Shown here: in pieces, positions 26,955-35,867 of the stretch
How the letters are laid out: every line of letters begins with the position of its first letter
Numbering within the stretch: position 1 is the first letter of the stretch
Assembly (NCBI RefSeq): GCF_023283845.1
Contig: NZ_JAKILC010000012.1
Coordinates: forward strand, 1 to 64,000
Source: Shewanella marinintestina
GTDB taxonomy: Bacteria; Pseudomonadota; Gammaproteobacteria; Enterobacterales; Shewanellaceae
Direction: 5' to 3'
DNA length: 64,000 bases
The notes under the pieces: generated by a model
Told to the model about the DNA's origin: nothing
What the model saw: only the letters and a program-made list of their open reading frames with translations
The model's database searches: none
Program-made: the position numbers and the translations under genes

Positions 26955-27728
26955 ATGACACAAGCAACTGCAATAATTGTGGGCGCTAGCTCATTACTTA
27001 GCCGTGAAATTGCAAAACAACTTGCAGATGAAGGCGTTGAACTGGCCCTACTAGCACAAGATCCACAATCTCTTACTGAGTTTAGTCAATCCTTGCCAAC
27101 TAAAGCGCAAGTATTTCCATTGCAAATTGACGACCCACAGGCAGTAATAGCGAGCCTAAATGCCGTTTGGCACTCTTTAGGTGGCGCTCATTTGATCTTA
27201 GTGAATACAGGTTTAACTCATTACGATCCTGAACTGCCTTGGCAACCAGAGCAAGATATCATCACAATTAATGTGCAAGGCTTTTCTGCCGTTTGCAATA
27301 CGGCTTTTAGGCTATTTCGCGATCAAGGCTATGGCCAACTTGCGGCGATCAACTCTATTGCAGGCCTACGTGGTGGTCCGAGTGTGGCCTATCACGCATC
27401 AAAAGCTTTTGCGCAAAACTATCTTGAAGGTCTAAGCATGCACGCCCAGCGTTTAAAGCTGCCGATCACCATTACAGATATTCAATTAGGTATGCTTGAT
27501 AAAGCAGCTATGCAGCAAAACCGCTTATGGTTGTCGCCACCAGCTGTGGTGGCAAGTCAGGTCATTAAGGCGATGAAAGCCGGTAAACGCAAAGCTTATG
27601 TCACTAAGCGTTGGCGGTTAGTTGCTTGGTTAACCAAAGCGCTACCTGAGTTTGTTTATAATACTCGCCACTGGAAAACCAAAGAGCAAAAGAAAGCTGA
27701 ACGCGCAGCTAAGAAAGAATCTAAATAA
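26955..27728 (+). CDS. short-chain dehydrogenase, substrate unknown
   Basis: This 257-residue SDR has a modified cofactor loop (IIVGASSLLSREIA, residues 8-21) and a catalytic triad Ser in NSIAG and Tyr/Lys in YHASK (near 139-155). A basic C-terminal tail (KEQKKAERAAKKESK) is unusual and may contact membrane or nucleic acid. YKR-type C-terminal features (GKRKAYVTKRWRLVAWLTKALPEFVYN) resemble SDRs of the DltE/YqjQ type. It stands alone between the metA region and the terminator shared with ompW. Confidence 0.8.
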   Translation: MTQATAIIVGASSLLSREIAKQLADEGVELALLAQDPQSLTEFSQSLPTKAQVFPLQIDDPQAVIASLNAVWHSLGGAHLILVNTGLTHYDPELPWQPEQDIITINVQGFSAVCNTAFRLFRDQGYGQLAAINSIAGLRGGPSVAYHASKAFAQNYLEGLSMHAQRLKLPITITDIQLGMLDKAAMQQNRLWLSPPAVVASQVIKAMKAGKRKAYVTKRWRLVAWLTKALPEFVYNTRHWKTKEQKKAERAAKKESK

Positions 27729-27751
27729 GCTTAATTAAAAAGCTTAAGCGT

Positions 27752-27780
27752 AAAAAAGGAGCCAATAGGCTCCTTTTTTC
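27752..27780. terminator. bidirectional terminator between the SDR and ompW
   Basis: AAAAAAGGAGCC-aata-GGCTCCTTTTTT is a symmetrical stem with flanking A and T tracts, suitable for both convergent genes. Confidence 0.9.
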
Positions 27781-27811
27781 ATGGGTGGGAAATGTCCAAC
27801 TTAACGAAAAA

Positions 27812-28459
27812 TTAGAATGTATAACCCACGCTCACCATGTAAACCCAAGGGTCGATATCTGTTTCAACCTTTTGAGCATCCCCTAAATAGTTGAACTTAA
27901 CATCAGTGCTAATCTGCGCATACCAAACAGAAGCATTAACTAACCAACTATCGTTAATTTGATAATCTAGGCCAACTTGCGCTGCAACGCCCCACGAATT
28001 CGTCATGCTTAAATCCGTTAATGCACCACCTAAATCGTTTGTAAATTCATTATCAAAGAAGTTAGTGAAGTTAACACCAGCGCCAATGTATGGACGTAGT
28101 TTTGAGTTCGCATCGCCAAAGTAATACTGAGCAACTAGGGTTGGTGGCAAGTGCTTAGTTTCAGCAATCTTACCCACGCCATCTAATGATACGTCATGGC
28201 TGAATGGTGTTGCTGCTAATAGCTCGATACCAATGTTGTCAGTGAGCATATAGCCAAAATTCAAGCCTAACTGAGTGTTGTCACCAACACTGAATTCACC
28301 CAAACCTAAAACATCTTGGCTAGATTCATTTGGTGCAACCACTACGGCACCAGCGCGAACAATAATGTCGCCTGCTTGGTGAGCTGATACAGAAGAGGCA
28401 AAACCAGTAGTGAGAAGGGCGGTGGCGATCAAGCTAGAAACGATTTTTTTGTTCATCAT
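27812..28459 (-). CDS. ompW: outer-membrane protein OmpW
   Basis: The 215-residue precursor has a signal peptide (MNKKIVSSLIATALLTTGFASSVSAHQAG). It forms a predicted eight-stranded barrel with the family features GDIIVRAGAVVVAPNESS, PTLVAQYYFGDANSKLRPYIGAGVNFT, and the terminal aromatic residue (YMVSVGYTF) needed for outer-membrane assembly. Two consecutive ATGs follow GGAGTAGT; either may be used. A perfect FNR half-pair lies about 90 bp upstream, in keeping with anaerobic control of ompW in other gammaproteobacteria. Confidence 0.95.
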   Translation of the reverse strand: MMNKKIVSSLIATALLTTGFASSVSAHQAGDIIVRAGAVVVAPNESSQDVLGLGEFSVGDNTQLGLNFGYMLTDNIGIELLAATPFSHDVSLDGVGKIAETKHLPPTLVAQYYFGDANSKLRPYIGAGVNFTNFFDNEFTNDLGGALTDLSMTNSWGVAAQVGLDYQINDSWLVNASVWYAQISTDVKFNYLGDAQKVETDIDPWVYMVSVGYTF

Positions 28460-28549
28460 ACTACTCCATTAATACAACACTTAACGCTGTCTTTATTTTC
28501 AATTTCCTTACATTTGCGTGCATCCTGCCAGATATGAGAGCCTGAAAAA

Positions 28550-28563
28550 TTGATCCAAATCAA
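28550..28563 (-). promoter_or_regulatory. FNR/EtrA box upstream of ompW
   Basis: TTGATCCAAATCAA is a perfect match to the FNR palindrome TTGAT-N4-ATCAA. It lies about 90 bp before the ompW start, a position that can activate or repress. A weaker look-alike, CGATCCAGATCAC, lies near 28600. Confidence 0.78.
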
Positions 28564-29807
28564 ACTCAACTACGGATACCTACTTAGGTGTAGATTAAAC
28601 CGATCCAGATCACACTAATTAAACATATATTGATATCGCACCTTTTATATTCGTGACCAATGCACACCTTGATCACTTAACCAGCAAGCCACGCATTCTC
28701 AAAAGCCAACAATTATTTAACGCAAAGTTGACCTGTGATGAAAGTCGTTGCCTATATTGCAAACCGTATTTAAGGAAGGTTTACTACCGCTACAAAGTCG
28801 TCAACGAAGGCAGTTTTAGCTGATAAGACTGATGAAGTAGATTGTCGTCTTACTGACAGTCTATTAAACAGACACTACTCGAGTTTTTAATTAAAACATG
28901 ACTGTCTGCGTTAGTCTGAAGGTTAAAAATAGACTTTAGCTATAAGACTCGGATAGATATTAGCCTTGGGAGTGGAGCTTCCTTCTTGAGCTGGTCGGTC
29001 TGACTAGTGGCATATTTATACCTATACTTAGCTAGATGGCTGCAAATAAACTCATAAAAATATGGATTTAACCAGAGAAAAACTGAGCTTATTTGCTTGG
29101 GATAGCGATTATCGATGAATCATAGCTAAGGTAGGTCGCTACATAACTAAACTAGTCACACACAAAAAAGCGGCAATTAAGCGGATTTTTATGTGTTAGA
29201 TCTAAAACCTATTTACTGCTTTTGGGTTTCAGTAAGTGAAATCCCATAAATGTAATAATGCTTCCTAGTAAAAAGGACTTCCGATAGACATACCAATGAA
29301 TGTTTGTGGATCTAAAGAACTCACCTTCCCTGCGACTGGAATCTAACTCAAAGGTTGCCACTGCGTTTATACTTAGGTCGATTTTTCGCTGTCCGGCCTA
29401 TGAGAGCCATCAATTCAACCTTAAGCATTGAGGCATATATTGGCTCATTTCAATACATAGCCGATATATCCAACCGCTTATAATATCGAGGAGGAAGCTT
29501 AGTCAGACTCTTTTAGTAAAATCGATTAGCTAAAAATATACTAAATGAGTAAAACACATTTACCATCGAAACAAATAGTAGCATGACTTAAGAAATGGTT
29601 TTTTTTAGGCGATAAATATATTGAAAACAGCCACAATGGCTGCGACTAAACTCACTAAAGCTTCAACGGTTTTTAAGGCTAATGGTCTACTGCCACTTTC
29701 ATTGCTAAAGATAAAGAAAATATAGTATTCTTCATTTCGATTGAAAAATTAACACTTAGCTAAAAACCAATTAATTCAATTTCTTATATATTTTGGCAAA
29801 CTGTAAA
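28564..29807. other. gene-poor stretch of about 1.2 kb
   Basis: No complete gene is recognisable on either strand. Near the right end, at 29605-29749 on the - strand, is an open frame of about 48 codons without a usual start codon. It reads EEYYIFFIFSNESGSRPLAL and then a hydrophobic helix (LVSLVAAIVAVFNIFIA) before a stop. That looks like the tail of a decayed membrane-protein gene. The rest is AT-rich with many stops in all frames. Confidence 0.5.
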
Positions 29808-30146
29808 TCACCAAACAAATAACTTAAAACAAAGCAAAACTATCGCCACCACAATTAGGCCAAACCAACCAAGAACCCGAGTCACGATTTCCGGCGATTT
29901 ATGGTTAAAGTGTGGAAATAAAATAGCAGCAAGAGAAACGATAGGAACCAAACCATACAACTGTCCCATATGAGTCGATGTACCATTGGGAAAAGGCGGA
30001 ATAAACAAGTAAGTAAGCAGATAAAGACTATAAGCCAAAATAGCTAAGTAAGCCTCTCGAGCAGGCGTTTCACTTTTATCAAAGCTAAAGTAACAGCTAA
30101 GCAGTGTGATAAATAAAATGACGCTAATCAAGCTAATCTTCTCCAT
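29808..30146 (-). CDS. small polytopic membrane protein, unknown function
   Basis: The protein is 112 residues with about four hydrophobic helices (near 4-22, 33-50, 62-80 and 90-111) joined by short polar loops. One loop contains PPFPNGTSTHMGQLYG. No family is recognised. Codon use and the intact frame support a real gene. It lies in a stretch of small, orphan membrane-protein genes and a remnant, which suggests a variable locus. Confidence 0.65.
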   Translation of the reverse strand: MEKISLISVILFITLLSCYFSFDKSETPAREAYLAILAYSLYLLTYLFIPPFPNGTSTHMGQLYGLVPIVSLAAILFPHFNHKSPEIVTRVLGWFGLIVVAIVLLCFKLFVW

Positions 30147-30254
30147 TATAAGTGGGCTAAATGCTATTTTAGATTTAGATTATTTATAAACGTTTACGTT
30201 AAGAAAACCTTTTTACAGGCGAGCTAAATTCAGGTTTCTATGAACTACGAGCAT

Positions 30255-30431
30255 TTAAAGAGGCGTTTTACGATACTTATAAATAGCAATACAGAGAAAG
30301 ATTAAAAGCGATATCAAAAAAGCAATACTCCCAAATACATCTCGATCAAAGGCGTTATAAATCAGGCCTAAAAACATCACTATCGCCCCAATAAAATAAT
30401 CTCTCGAACTTGATAGTAACTTTGTTTTCAT
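30255..30431 (-). CDS. 58-residue small membrane protein
   Basis: This short frame starts at ATG 30431 after a GGAA ribosome-binding site six nucleotides upstream. It encodes 58 residues: a polar start (MKTKLLSSSRDY), a helix FIGAIVMFLGLIYNAF, a charged turn (DRDVFG), a second helix SIAFLISLLIFLCIAIY and a basic end (KYRKTPL). The two helices with positive flanks fit an inner-membrane hairpin. Function unknown. Confidence 0.62.
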   Translation of the reverse strand: MKTKLLSSSRDYFIGAIVMFLGLIYNAFDRDVFGSIAFLISLLIFLCIAIYKYRKTPL

Positions 30432-30576
30432 TGGTGATTCCTTTCATCAAAAAAACTATATTAACACCTATGACTTGAAAAGAATTTTAAATACTATTCA
30501 AGTCATATAACGGTTTACTTCAAATTACATGCACCAGTTATTAGGCATTCACAATATCCGATTGAATTCCTCAAAC

Positions 30577-31323
30577 TTACTTGATTAAGTTCAATGGGGC
30601 ATCTTTAGCATATTTATGCGAGATAGGATCGGTGATCACGATAGTATCGCCACGAAGCATATAGTTACCACCATGTAAATCCATCACTCCGTGGTCATCA
30701 ATGAAGCTCAATACATCGAACAAGGTTTTCAGCAGCGCCGCATGGTCATCAATCACTTCATCATCTATCACCACTGGCTTACGCTCGTTTGAGCTCATAT
30801 AAAAATGTGGCCGTGGCGCTTGGATCTGCTCAACAAACTCATCGGCAGATTGCACTTGATCATTAAAAGGCTTTTTGGGGTCAGCAAATGGTAAGGTCAT
30901 GGTGCGTAATGTCCCCCACAACTTACCAAAATCATCATTATGAAAATGGCTTGGTCGAGTCGGCTCGCTGCCATCATCACTAATATCGTCTAGCCGTTCT
31001 ATCACATAAAAACGCACGACACGACCACTGCTGAGCTCAATGGTGTCTTCACGGTGAATAGTGGGGACGTGTGGATTGTCTTGGTTCTCCGGGCGCATAC
31101 ACCAGCGGGCGAATAAGTAGTAACCATCAATTTTACTGCTACATACCTTTACCACTTTATCTGGCTCACCGGGTACTTCATACACTTCGGCGTAGATCCC
31201 GGTAGCGATTAAATCAAGATCAGTAAAGCGCTCAAGATATATCGATATATCATCGACTCGGTGGATCTCCTCTGCGGTTGCCAACTCTTTAATTTCTTTT
31301 ATCGCATCAAGATATGGATCCAT
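30577..31323 (-). CDS. protein-kinase-like fold protein, unknown substrate
   Basis: The protein is 248 residues. A glycine-containing N-lobe (LIATGIYAEVYEVPGEPDKVVKVCSS) has the ATP-Lys in VVKV near 58. The C-lobe carries the catalytic loop VMDLHGGNYMLRGDTIVITDPIS (near 215-237), where D-L-H-x-G-N supplies the base and the metal-binding Asn, and TDP the second metal-binding Asp. This resembles phage/plasmid-type small kinases and HipA/aminoglycoside-kinase relatives more than eukaryotic-type Ser/Thr kinases. The substrate is unknown. It is followed on the same strand by no partner, but the nucleotidyltransferase-like gene precedes it by about 137 nt. Confidence 0.7.
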   Translation of the reverse strand: MDPYLDAIKEIKELATAEEIHRVDDISIYLERFTDLDLIATGIYAEVYEVPGEPDKVVKVCSSKIDGYYLFARWCMRPENQDNPHVPTIHREDTIELSSGRVVRFYVIERLDDISDDGSEPTRPSHFHNDDFGKLWGTLRTMTLPFADPKKPFNDQVQSADEFVEQIQAPRPHFYMSSNERKPVVIDDEVIDDHAALLKTLFDVLSFIDDHGVMDLHGGNYMLRGDTIVITDPISHKYAKDAPLNLIK

Positions 31324-31459
31324 CGATTAAACCACCATTTACAGCAAGAACAAATTGAAGAAGTCCCTATGGCAAGCGATAAAAAAGCCGCAAACAAGAT
31401 CGTAACCGACTTTGTTTTCGATGCTATTTAATTAAAACCGTATGCTCATAAGTTCATCA

Positions 31460-32077
31460 CTAGCCATTATCTCGCAGCTTTGGGTAGGTTTGCAACCATC
31501 CCTTTTGCGCCAACCTATGCTCGAACAACGCACGCTTAGCTTTGGGGTTGTGTTGTAATGACAGGTCAAACAAACAATTAAAATCAAACGGAGTATGCAA
31601 AACTAATTGCGTTGCCATTCCAGACACTGATGCTGGTATTGGGTTGCTTACTGATGATAAATATACGCCGCTGACTCCAATGGCGGTTTGCTTTTCAGGC
31701 CAGTAGCTCATGGCATTAAGGCTAGAGCTATATTGTTGATGACCATTGCGTAAATGCATTCTGGCTTGATTTTTCACTGACCATGGATAGATCGGAGCAA
31801 TACGCTTTAACTCCGCTTCAATAGCTTTATCACGCTCAATAGATAAATCATTTACATCAAAATAGATAAGGTCGATATCATTGAGCGCTGATTGCAAACC
31901 ATGTATTTTGTCCCACACTAAATTACGTACAAACCCCGCGGCTAACATCCAATCATTAAGCTTTAGCTGCTCAGCCACAATCAGCGCATCGATTCTGTAT
32001 TCATCCTCAAGCAGCCACTTTATGATCAATGCTTGAAGCTCTATCTCATCCAGCGAATTGTTGTTTTTTACAGCCAT
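31460..32077 (-). CDS. nucleotidyltransferase-like protein (COG3575-type)
   Basis: The protein is about 205 residues from the ATG at 32077 (a further in-frame ATG at 32116 has no better ribosome-binding site). The motif AAGFVRNLVWDKIHG (near 42-56) followed by NDIDLIYFD (near 64-72) gives the G-x-x-R-N-x-x-W and D-x-D pattern of this nucleotidyltransferase family. The remaining domain includes KNQARMHLRNGH and PFDFNCLFDLSLQHNPKAKRALFEHRLAQKGW. Substrate is unknown. It lies next to the kinase-like gene on the same strand. Confidence 0.8.
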   Translation of the reverse strand: MAVKNNNSLDEIELQALIIKWLLEDEYRIDALIVAEQLKLNDWMLAAGFVRNLVWDKIHGLQSALNDIDLIYFDVNDLSIERDKAIEAELKRIAPIYPWSVKNQARMHLRNGHQQYSSSLNAMSYWPEKQTAIGVSGVYLSSVSNPIPASVSGMATQLVLHTPFDFNCLFDLSLQHNPKAKRALFEHRLAQKGWLQTYPKLRDNG

Positions 32078-32122
32078 AATGAGCCAACTCACCTCGAAAT
32101 TAATACATAGTGCCAAATAAAC

Positions 32123-32146
32123 AAAAAGGAGCCGAAGCTCCTTTTT
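32123..32146 (-). terminator. terminator of the 32162 lipoprotein gene
   Basis: AAAAAGGAGC-cgaa-GCTCCTTTTT is a short GC stem with flanking A and T tracts, just after the lipoprotein stop codon on the - strand. Confidence 0.88.
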
Positions 32147-32161
32147 GATATTAACATTGCC

Positions 32162-32560
32162 CTATGGGGCGGGCACTGCTTTCATCAGTACTTCAGTGGT
32201 GTATTTTTTATTACTAATTACCGGGAAACGGTCGTAGGTTTGAAAAATAACTTGTCCTTGGTATTGAATCATTGCTACCACACCATAATTGATGCTGTTA
32301 TCAATAGTGTCCGCTGGTAGTAAAAACTTAAACGGTACTGGCGCCCTAACAATATCAAAGCTTTTTTGCGCAACAATGACCCCTGGTGTATCCAAGTCAA
32401 TAATCGCAATGGTAATTGCACTTCCTTGAGGTAGCGCTAATCGCTCTAAATAACCTGCTGCGCCATTAACCACCACTGGTGGCTTTTCTTCAACTGTTAC
32501 ACAGGCCGTAAGTACCATTAAACATAAGAGCACTACGCTTTTTTTCATCATTGAAATCAT
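32162..32560 (-). CDS. YbaY-like small lipoprotein (paralogue)
   Basis: This 132-residue protein has a lipobox LTACVTVEE (Cys near 20) and the same beta-sandwich as the 26276 product: GAAGYLERLALPQGSAITIAIIDLDTPGVIVAQKSFDIVRAPVPFKFLLP. The ATG at 32560 follows AAGGA with eight nucleotides of spacing. Function unknown. It has its own terminator and lies about 50 nt downstream of tesB. Confidence 0.82.
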   Translation of the reverse strand: MISMMKKSVVLLCLMVLTACVTVEEKPPVVVNGAAGYLERLALPQGSAITIAIIDLDTPGVIVAQKSFDIVRAPVPFKFLLPADTIDNSINYGVVAMIQYQGQVIFQTYDRFPVISNKKYTTEVLMKAVPAP

Positions 32561-32614
32561 TGCATTGATCCTTTATTCCCACATTAAATTTATGCTGCTT
32601 ACGCTAAACAGGCG

Positions 32615-33481
32615 TTAGTCTTTTTTCGTCATTCGAATAAGGCCTTCTTGAGTCGCTGATGCAACTAATTCACCTTGTTGATTAAAGAAATGCCCTTTAA
32701 CAAACCCTCTACCACCGCTAGCATTAGGGCTTTCAATGCTATAAAGCAGCCATTGACTGAAATCAAATGGACGGTGAAACCACATGGCATGATCAATCGT
32801 TGCCATTCGCATGCCCGGTGTCAAAAATGACACGCCGTGTGGCTGCGCTGCAGTCACCAAAAAATTAAAATCTGAAGCATAAGCTAACAAGTAGTCGTGT
32901 ACGCATAAATTATCAGGCACTTTACCACTGGCACGCATCCACACATGACGTACAGGCTCACTAGGATTCGGTGCTATTGGATCACTTGGATCCACAAGGC
33001 GCATCTCAATCGGTGTATCGGCCATAAATTTTTCAAGCACTCGTGATGGCACTTTATCTCTTAGTGTCATAGCAAGTTCTTGCTGATTTAGCAGGCCTTC
33101 TGGACCTGGAACATTTGGCATCGTCGCTTGATGCTCATAACCTTCTTCAGCCGTTTGGAACGAGCAGGTCATGTAAAAAATCGGCCGACCTTTTTGAATT
33201 GCTTTAACTCTGCGAGCACTAAAACTACCGCCATCACGCATAATTTCAACGTCATACACAATAGGTAGTTTTTCATCACCGGCACGTAAAAAATAAGAGT
33301 GTAATGAGTGCACTTTGCGGTCTGGGCTGACAGTCTGTTTCGCAGCGCTTAACGCCTGCCCCATCACTTGACCACCAAACACATGTCCAAAACCTAAATC
33401 TTGGCTTTGACCACGGAAAAGACCCTCTTCAATTTGCTCTAAAGAAAGTAACGCTAGTAAATCATCTAATACTTGGCTCAT
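32615..33481 (-). CDS. tesB: acyl-CoA thioesterase II
   Basis: This 288-residue double hot-dog-fold enzyme is the length of E. coli TesB. The N-terminal half has [27 protein letters not shown] (near 22-48) and [12 protein letters not shown]. The C-terminal half has the catalytic Asp/Thr/Gln regions in [17 protein letters not shown] (near 201) and [43 protein letters not shown]. It hydrolyses medium- and long-chain acyl-CoA, releasing free CoA. Confidence 0.95.
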   Translation of the reverse strand: MSQVLDDLLALLSLEQIEEGLFRGQSQDLGFGHVFGGQVMGQALSAAKQTVSPDRKVHSLHSYFLRAGDEKLPIVYDVEIMRDGGSFSARRVKAIQKGRPIFYMTCSFQTAEEGYEHQATMPNVPGPEGLLNQQELAMTLRDKVPSRVLEKFMADTPIEMRLVDPSDPIAPNPSEPVRHVWMRASGKVPDNLCVHDYLLAYASDFNFLVTAAQPHGVSFLTPGMRMATIDHAMWFHRPFDFSQWLLYSIESPNASGGRGFVKGHFFNQQGELVASATQEGLIRMTKKD

Positions 33482-33640
33482 TGCAACCTAAAACTCAACA
33501 TATATTGCCTTAAGCTTAACTCAAGACTGTCATAGCTAGCCAGCTTTTAACCACGCAGGATCTGCAACAAATCCTAAAATAATAAATGCATTCTTAAGCG
33601 CCTCAGTTTTTGAGTTAAAGGCTTATCTGTTTGTAACTAG

Positions 33641-34576
33641 TTACTCAATTTGTATATGTCGTTGATTGGCGGATGCCTTTGCCCATGCAAGAACTTGTGC
33701 TTCACCGCTATCATGTGCAGTAAATGGCTTAGCATGATACATATCAGGCCAGCGCTCAGTAATCACTTCAGGCGTGCACTCTTCAGCATTAAAACGGCTT
33801 GGTGAAAACTCAACTAACGCAGTATGACTAATGCCACCTGCAGCAGCAGATAGATGCTGTCCAGAAGGGCTTTTGCAGCTACATAAGTACAGTGCAGTCG
33901 CAACCACTGTGGTTTTGGAAAATAACGGCCGTACGGCCGATGCTAGATGGTTGGCCGTCATCGAAGTTACGGCATGAGGGATAATACTGTTAACGGCAAT
34001 CCCGTGTTCGCTGCCTTCAAGATGTAGACTATTTACGAGCCCCATTACCGCCATTTTACTCGCACTAAAACTAGTTTCGTACATGTCTCCATATACTGAG
34101 CTAGCACTGCTCATCAGTATACGGCCATAGCTTTGGCGTTTCATAATCGGCCATACAGCCTTAGTCATATAAAAGGTGCCATTAAGGTCAACATCTAGAT
34201 GGTGTTTCCAGCTCGACTCACTCATTTGCTCAAACGCACAGGGATGGTGGATCCCAGCATTATTAATCAGGATATCGACCCGTCCCCAGCTTTGGATCAC
34301 ATGCTCAATCATGGCAGTAATATCATCGATACAAGTAACATCCAAGCTAAAAGACTTAAACTCTCCGCCAATCGCCTTTATGGCGTCACCACAAGTTTTT
34401 AAACCAGAGTCAGGTTCCAGATTTAACGCAGTATTTAAGCTAACATCCATTGTTTGAGTTGCTTCATTATCAATTAAAACAACTCTCGCTCCTCGCTCAG
34501 CTAAGGCTATTGCATAGGCTCTTCCTAAACCCGATGCTGCGCCAGTAACTATTGCGACTTGTCCCTCAAAACGCAT
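33641..34576 (-). CDS. short-chain dehydrogenase with substituted catalytic Tyr
   Basis: The protein is 311 residues, classical SDR plus a C-terminal tail of the multifunctional-enzyme type. The cofactor motif is TGAASGLG (residues 11-18), with NNAG near 106 and Ser in MSSASSVYG. The motif that should be YxxxK reads S-F-S-A-S-K (near 167-172; codon TTT), so the catalytic Tyr is Phe. A nearby Tyr (DMYETSF) is four residues earlier. The enzyme may be inactive or use another residue. Substrate not inferable. Confidence 0.82.
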   Translation of the reverse strand: MRFEGQVAIVTGAASGLGRAYAIALAERGARVVLIDNEATQTMDVSLNTALNLEPDSGLKTCGDAIKAIGGEFKSFSLDVTCIDDITAMIEHVIQSWGRVDILINNAGIHHPCAFEQMSESSWKHHLDVDLNGTFYMTKAVWPIMKRQSYGRILMSSASSVYGDMYETSFSASKMAVMGLVNSLHLEGSEHGIAVNSIIPHAVTSMTANHLASAVRPLFSKTTVVATALYLCSCKSPSGQHLSAAAGGISHTALVEFSPSRFNAEECTPEVITERWPDMYHAKPFTAHDSGEAQVLAWAKASANQRHIQIE

Positions 34577-34908
34577 AGCTTTAACCTCTAAGAATACCGT
34601 TTACCAAAACCGCAAGCTGCAAGCTGCAAGCTGCAATGTAGCTTCCCTATCTAAAGTAGACAAATCATAGTGTTCAGCTTTAGAAATATAATATTGCATA
34701 CACTCCTGCCTACCGATGTGCGCTAGCTCAAACTTATTAAACGATAATAATGAAAAATAATTAAGACTTAGAAATTTGTTAACTTGCCCACTTTGTCATC
34801 AATAAAATCCACTTTTTAGAAGTTGTTAAATTTGCTATGCTATAGCTAATTCTTTTTATCTTTATGCCATCCTTCTTTGGCGTAAACCTCTGTAAGTAAA
34901 TTTAAACC
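34577..34908. other. intergenic region with a 7-bp tandem repeat; menA promoter
   Basis: Three perfect GCAAGCT units run at 34612-34632 and continue as GCAA, 36 bp upstream of the SDR start. The rest is AT-rich, with no gene, and should hold the divergent promoters for the SDR and menA. I cannot place a clear operator. Confidence 0.5.
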
Positions 34909-35793
34909 ATGAATCCTTGGATACTTGCCATACGCCCACGCACCTTGCCTGCGGCGATTGGCCCACTGCTGGTTGGTAATGTACTAGCACTGCAGCTTGA
35001 ACAGTTCAGCTGGTTCATTGCTGTAACCTCAATGCTTTGCGCACTCTTGTTGCAGATAGCTGTGAACCTTGCAAATGACTACTTTGACTTTAAAAGTGGT
35101 GTCGATACTGAAGAGCGCTTAGGCCCTGTTCGCGTAACTCAAAGCGGCATGCTAAGCCCTAACGCTGTGCGAAATGCGATGATACTATGCTTAGTGCTCG
35201 CGTTAATGGTTGGCTCATTCTTGATCTATCATGGCGGAATAGTGATTGCCTTTTTAGCTGCGGCAGCAATACTCGGCGCGCTTGGCTATAGTGGTGGCCC
35301 CTACCCACTTGCATCTCATGGTTTGGGTGAAGTTGCTGCATTTGTATTTTTTGGCTTAGTTGCCGTTGTTGGTAGCTACTTTTTGCAAGCCGGCGAAACA
35401 GCATCAAGTGCATGGCTATTAGGTAGCGCTATCGGCTTTTTAAACGCTGCGATTATGCTGGTTAATAACACCCGCGATATGGAAACGGATATTAAAGCAG
35501 GTAAAAAGACGCTGGCAGTACGTATGGGACTCGAACAGTCTCGTATTTTCTACCAGAGTTTTGTGTTCTTGCCATTTGCTATCATTATTGCGGGTTTCTT
35601 TATGGGCGCATTGCCTGGTCTGCCAGTCCTGTTAGCTGGCCTAGCCTTTATAATGGCAAGGACATTGAGCCGCGATTTTAATGAGGTAAAAGGCGCAGCC
35701 CTAAATCCACTGCTTGGGCGCACAGCCAAGTTAACCATGATATTCAGTGCGCTATTTAGTGCCGGTTTATTACTTGATATCTTTATTGGTTAA
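34909..35793 (+). CDS. menA: 1,4-dihydroxy-2-naphthoate polyprenyltransferase
   Basis: This 294-residue inner-membrane prenyltransferase has eight to nine hydrophobic helices. The first conserved Asp motif is NLANDYFDFKSGVD (near 53-66) and the second is NNTRDMETDIKAGKKTLAVRMG (near 186-207), the sites that bind the polyprenyl diphosphate through Mg2+. RPRTLPAAIGPLLVG at the N-terminus is typical of MenA rather than UbiA. It makes demethylmenaquinone, the quinone step that feeds the anaerobic reductases in this window. Confidence 0.95.
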   Translation: MNPWILAIRPRTLPAAIGPLLVGNVLALQLEQFSWFIAVTSMLCALLLQIAVNLANDYFDFKSGVDTEERLGPVRVTQSGMLSPNAVRNAMILCLVLALMVGSFLIYHGGIVIAFLAAAAILGALGYSGGPYPLASHGLGEVAAFVFFGLVAVVGSYFLQAGETASSAWLLGSAIGFLNAAIMLVNNTRDMETDIKAGKKTLAVRMGLEQSRIFYQSFVFLPFAIIIAGFFMGALPGLPVLLAGLAFIMARTLSRDFNEVKGAALNPLLGRTAKLTMIFSALFSAGLLLDIFIG

Positions 35794-35809
35794 CCCATTT
35801 TCGAGCAAT

Positions 35810-35839
35810 AAAAAAGCCCATCAATTGATAGGCTTTTTT
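35810..35839. terminator. bidirectional terminator between menA and gnd
   Basis: A-tract, AAAGCCcATCAA paired with TTGATaGGCTTT, then a T-tract. It lies between the convergent menA and gnd genes. Confidence 0.88.
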
Positions 35840-35867
35840 ATTGACTGTTTTTTACCCTAAAATGGGG

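Noticed and set aside
30186..30205. Third LiuR half-site (TTTACGTTAAG)
   Set aside because: Only one half matches the palindrome and the nearest gene is a small membrane protein with no catabolic link.
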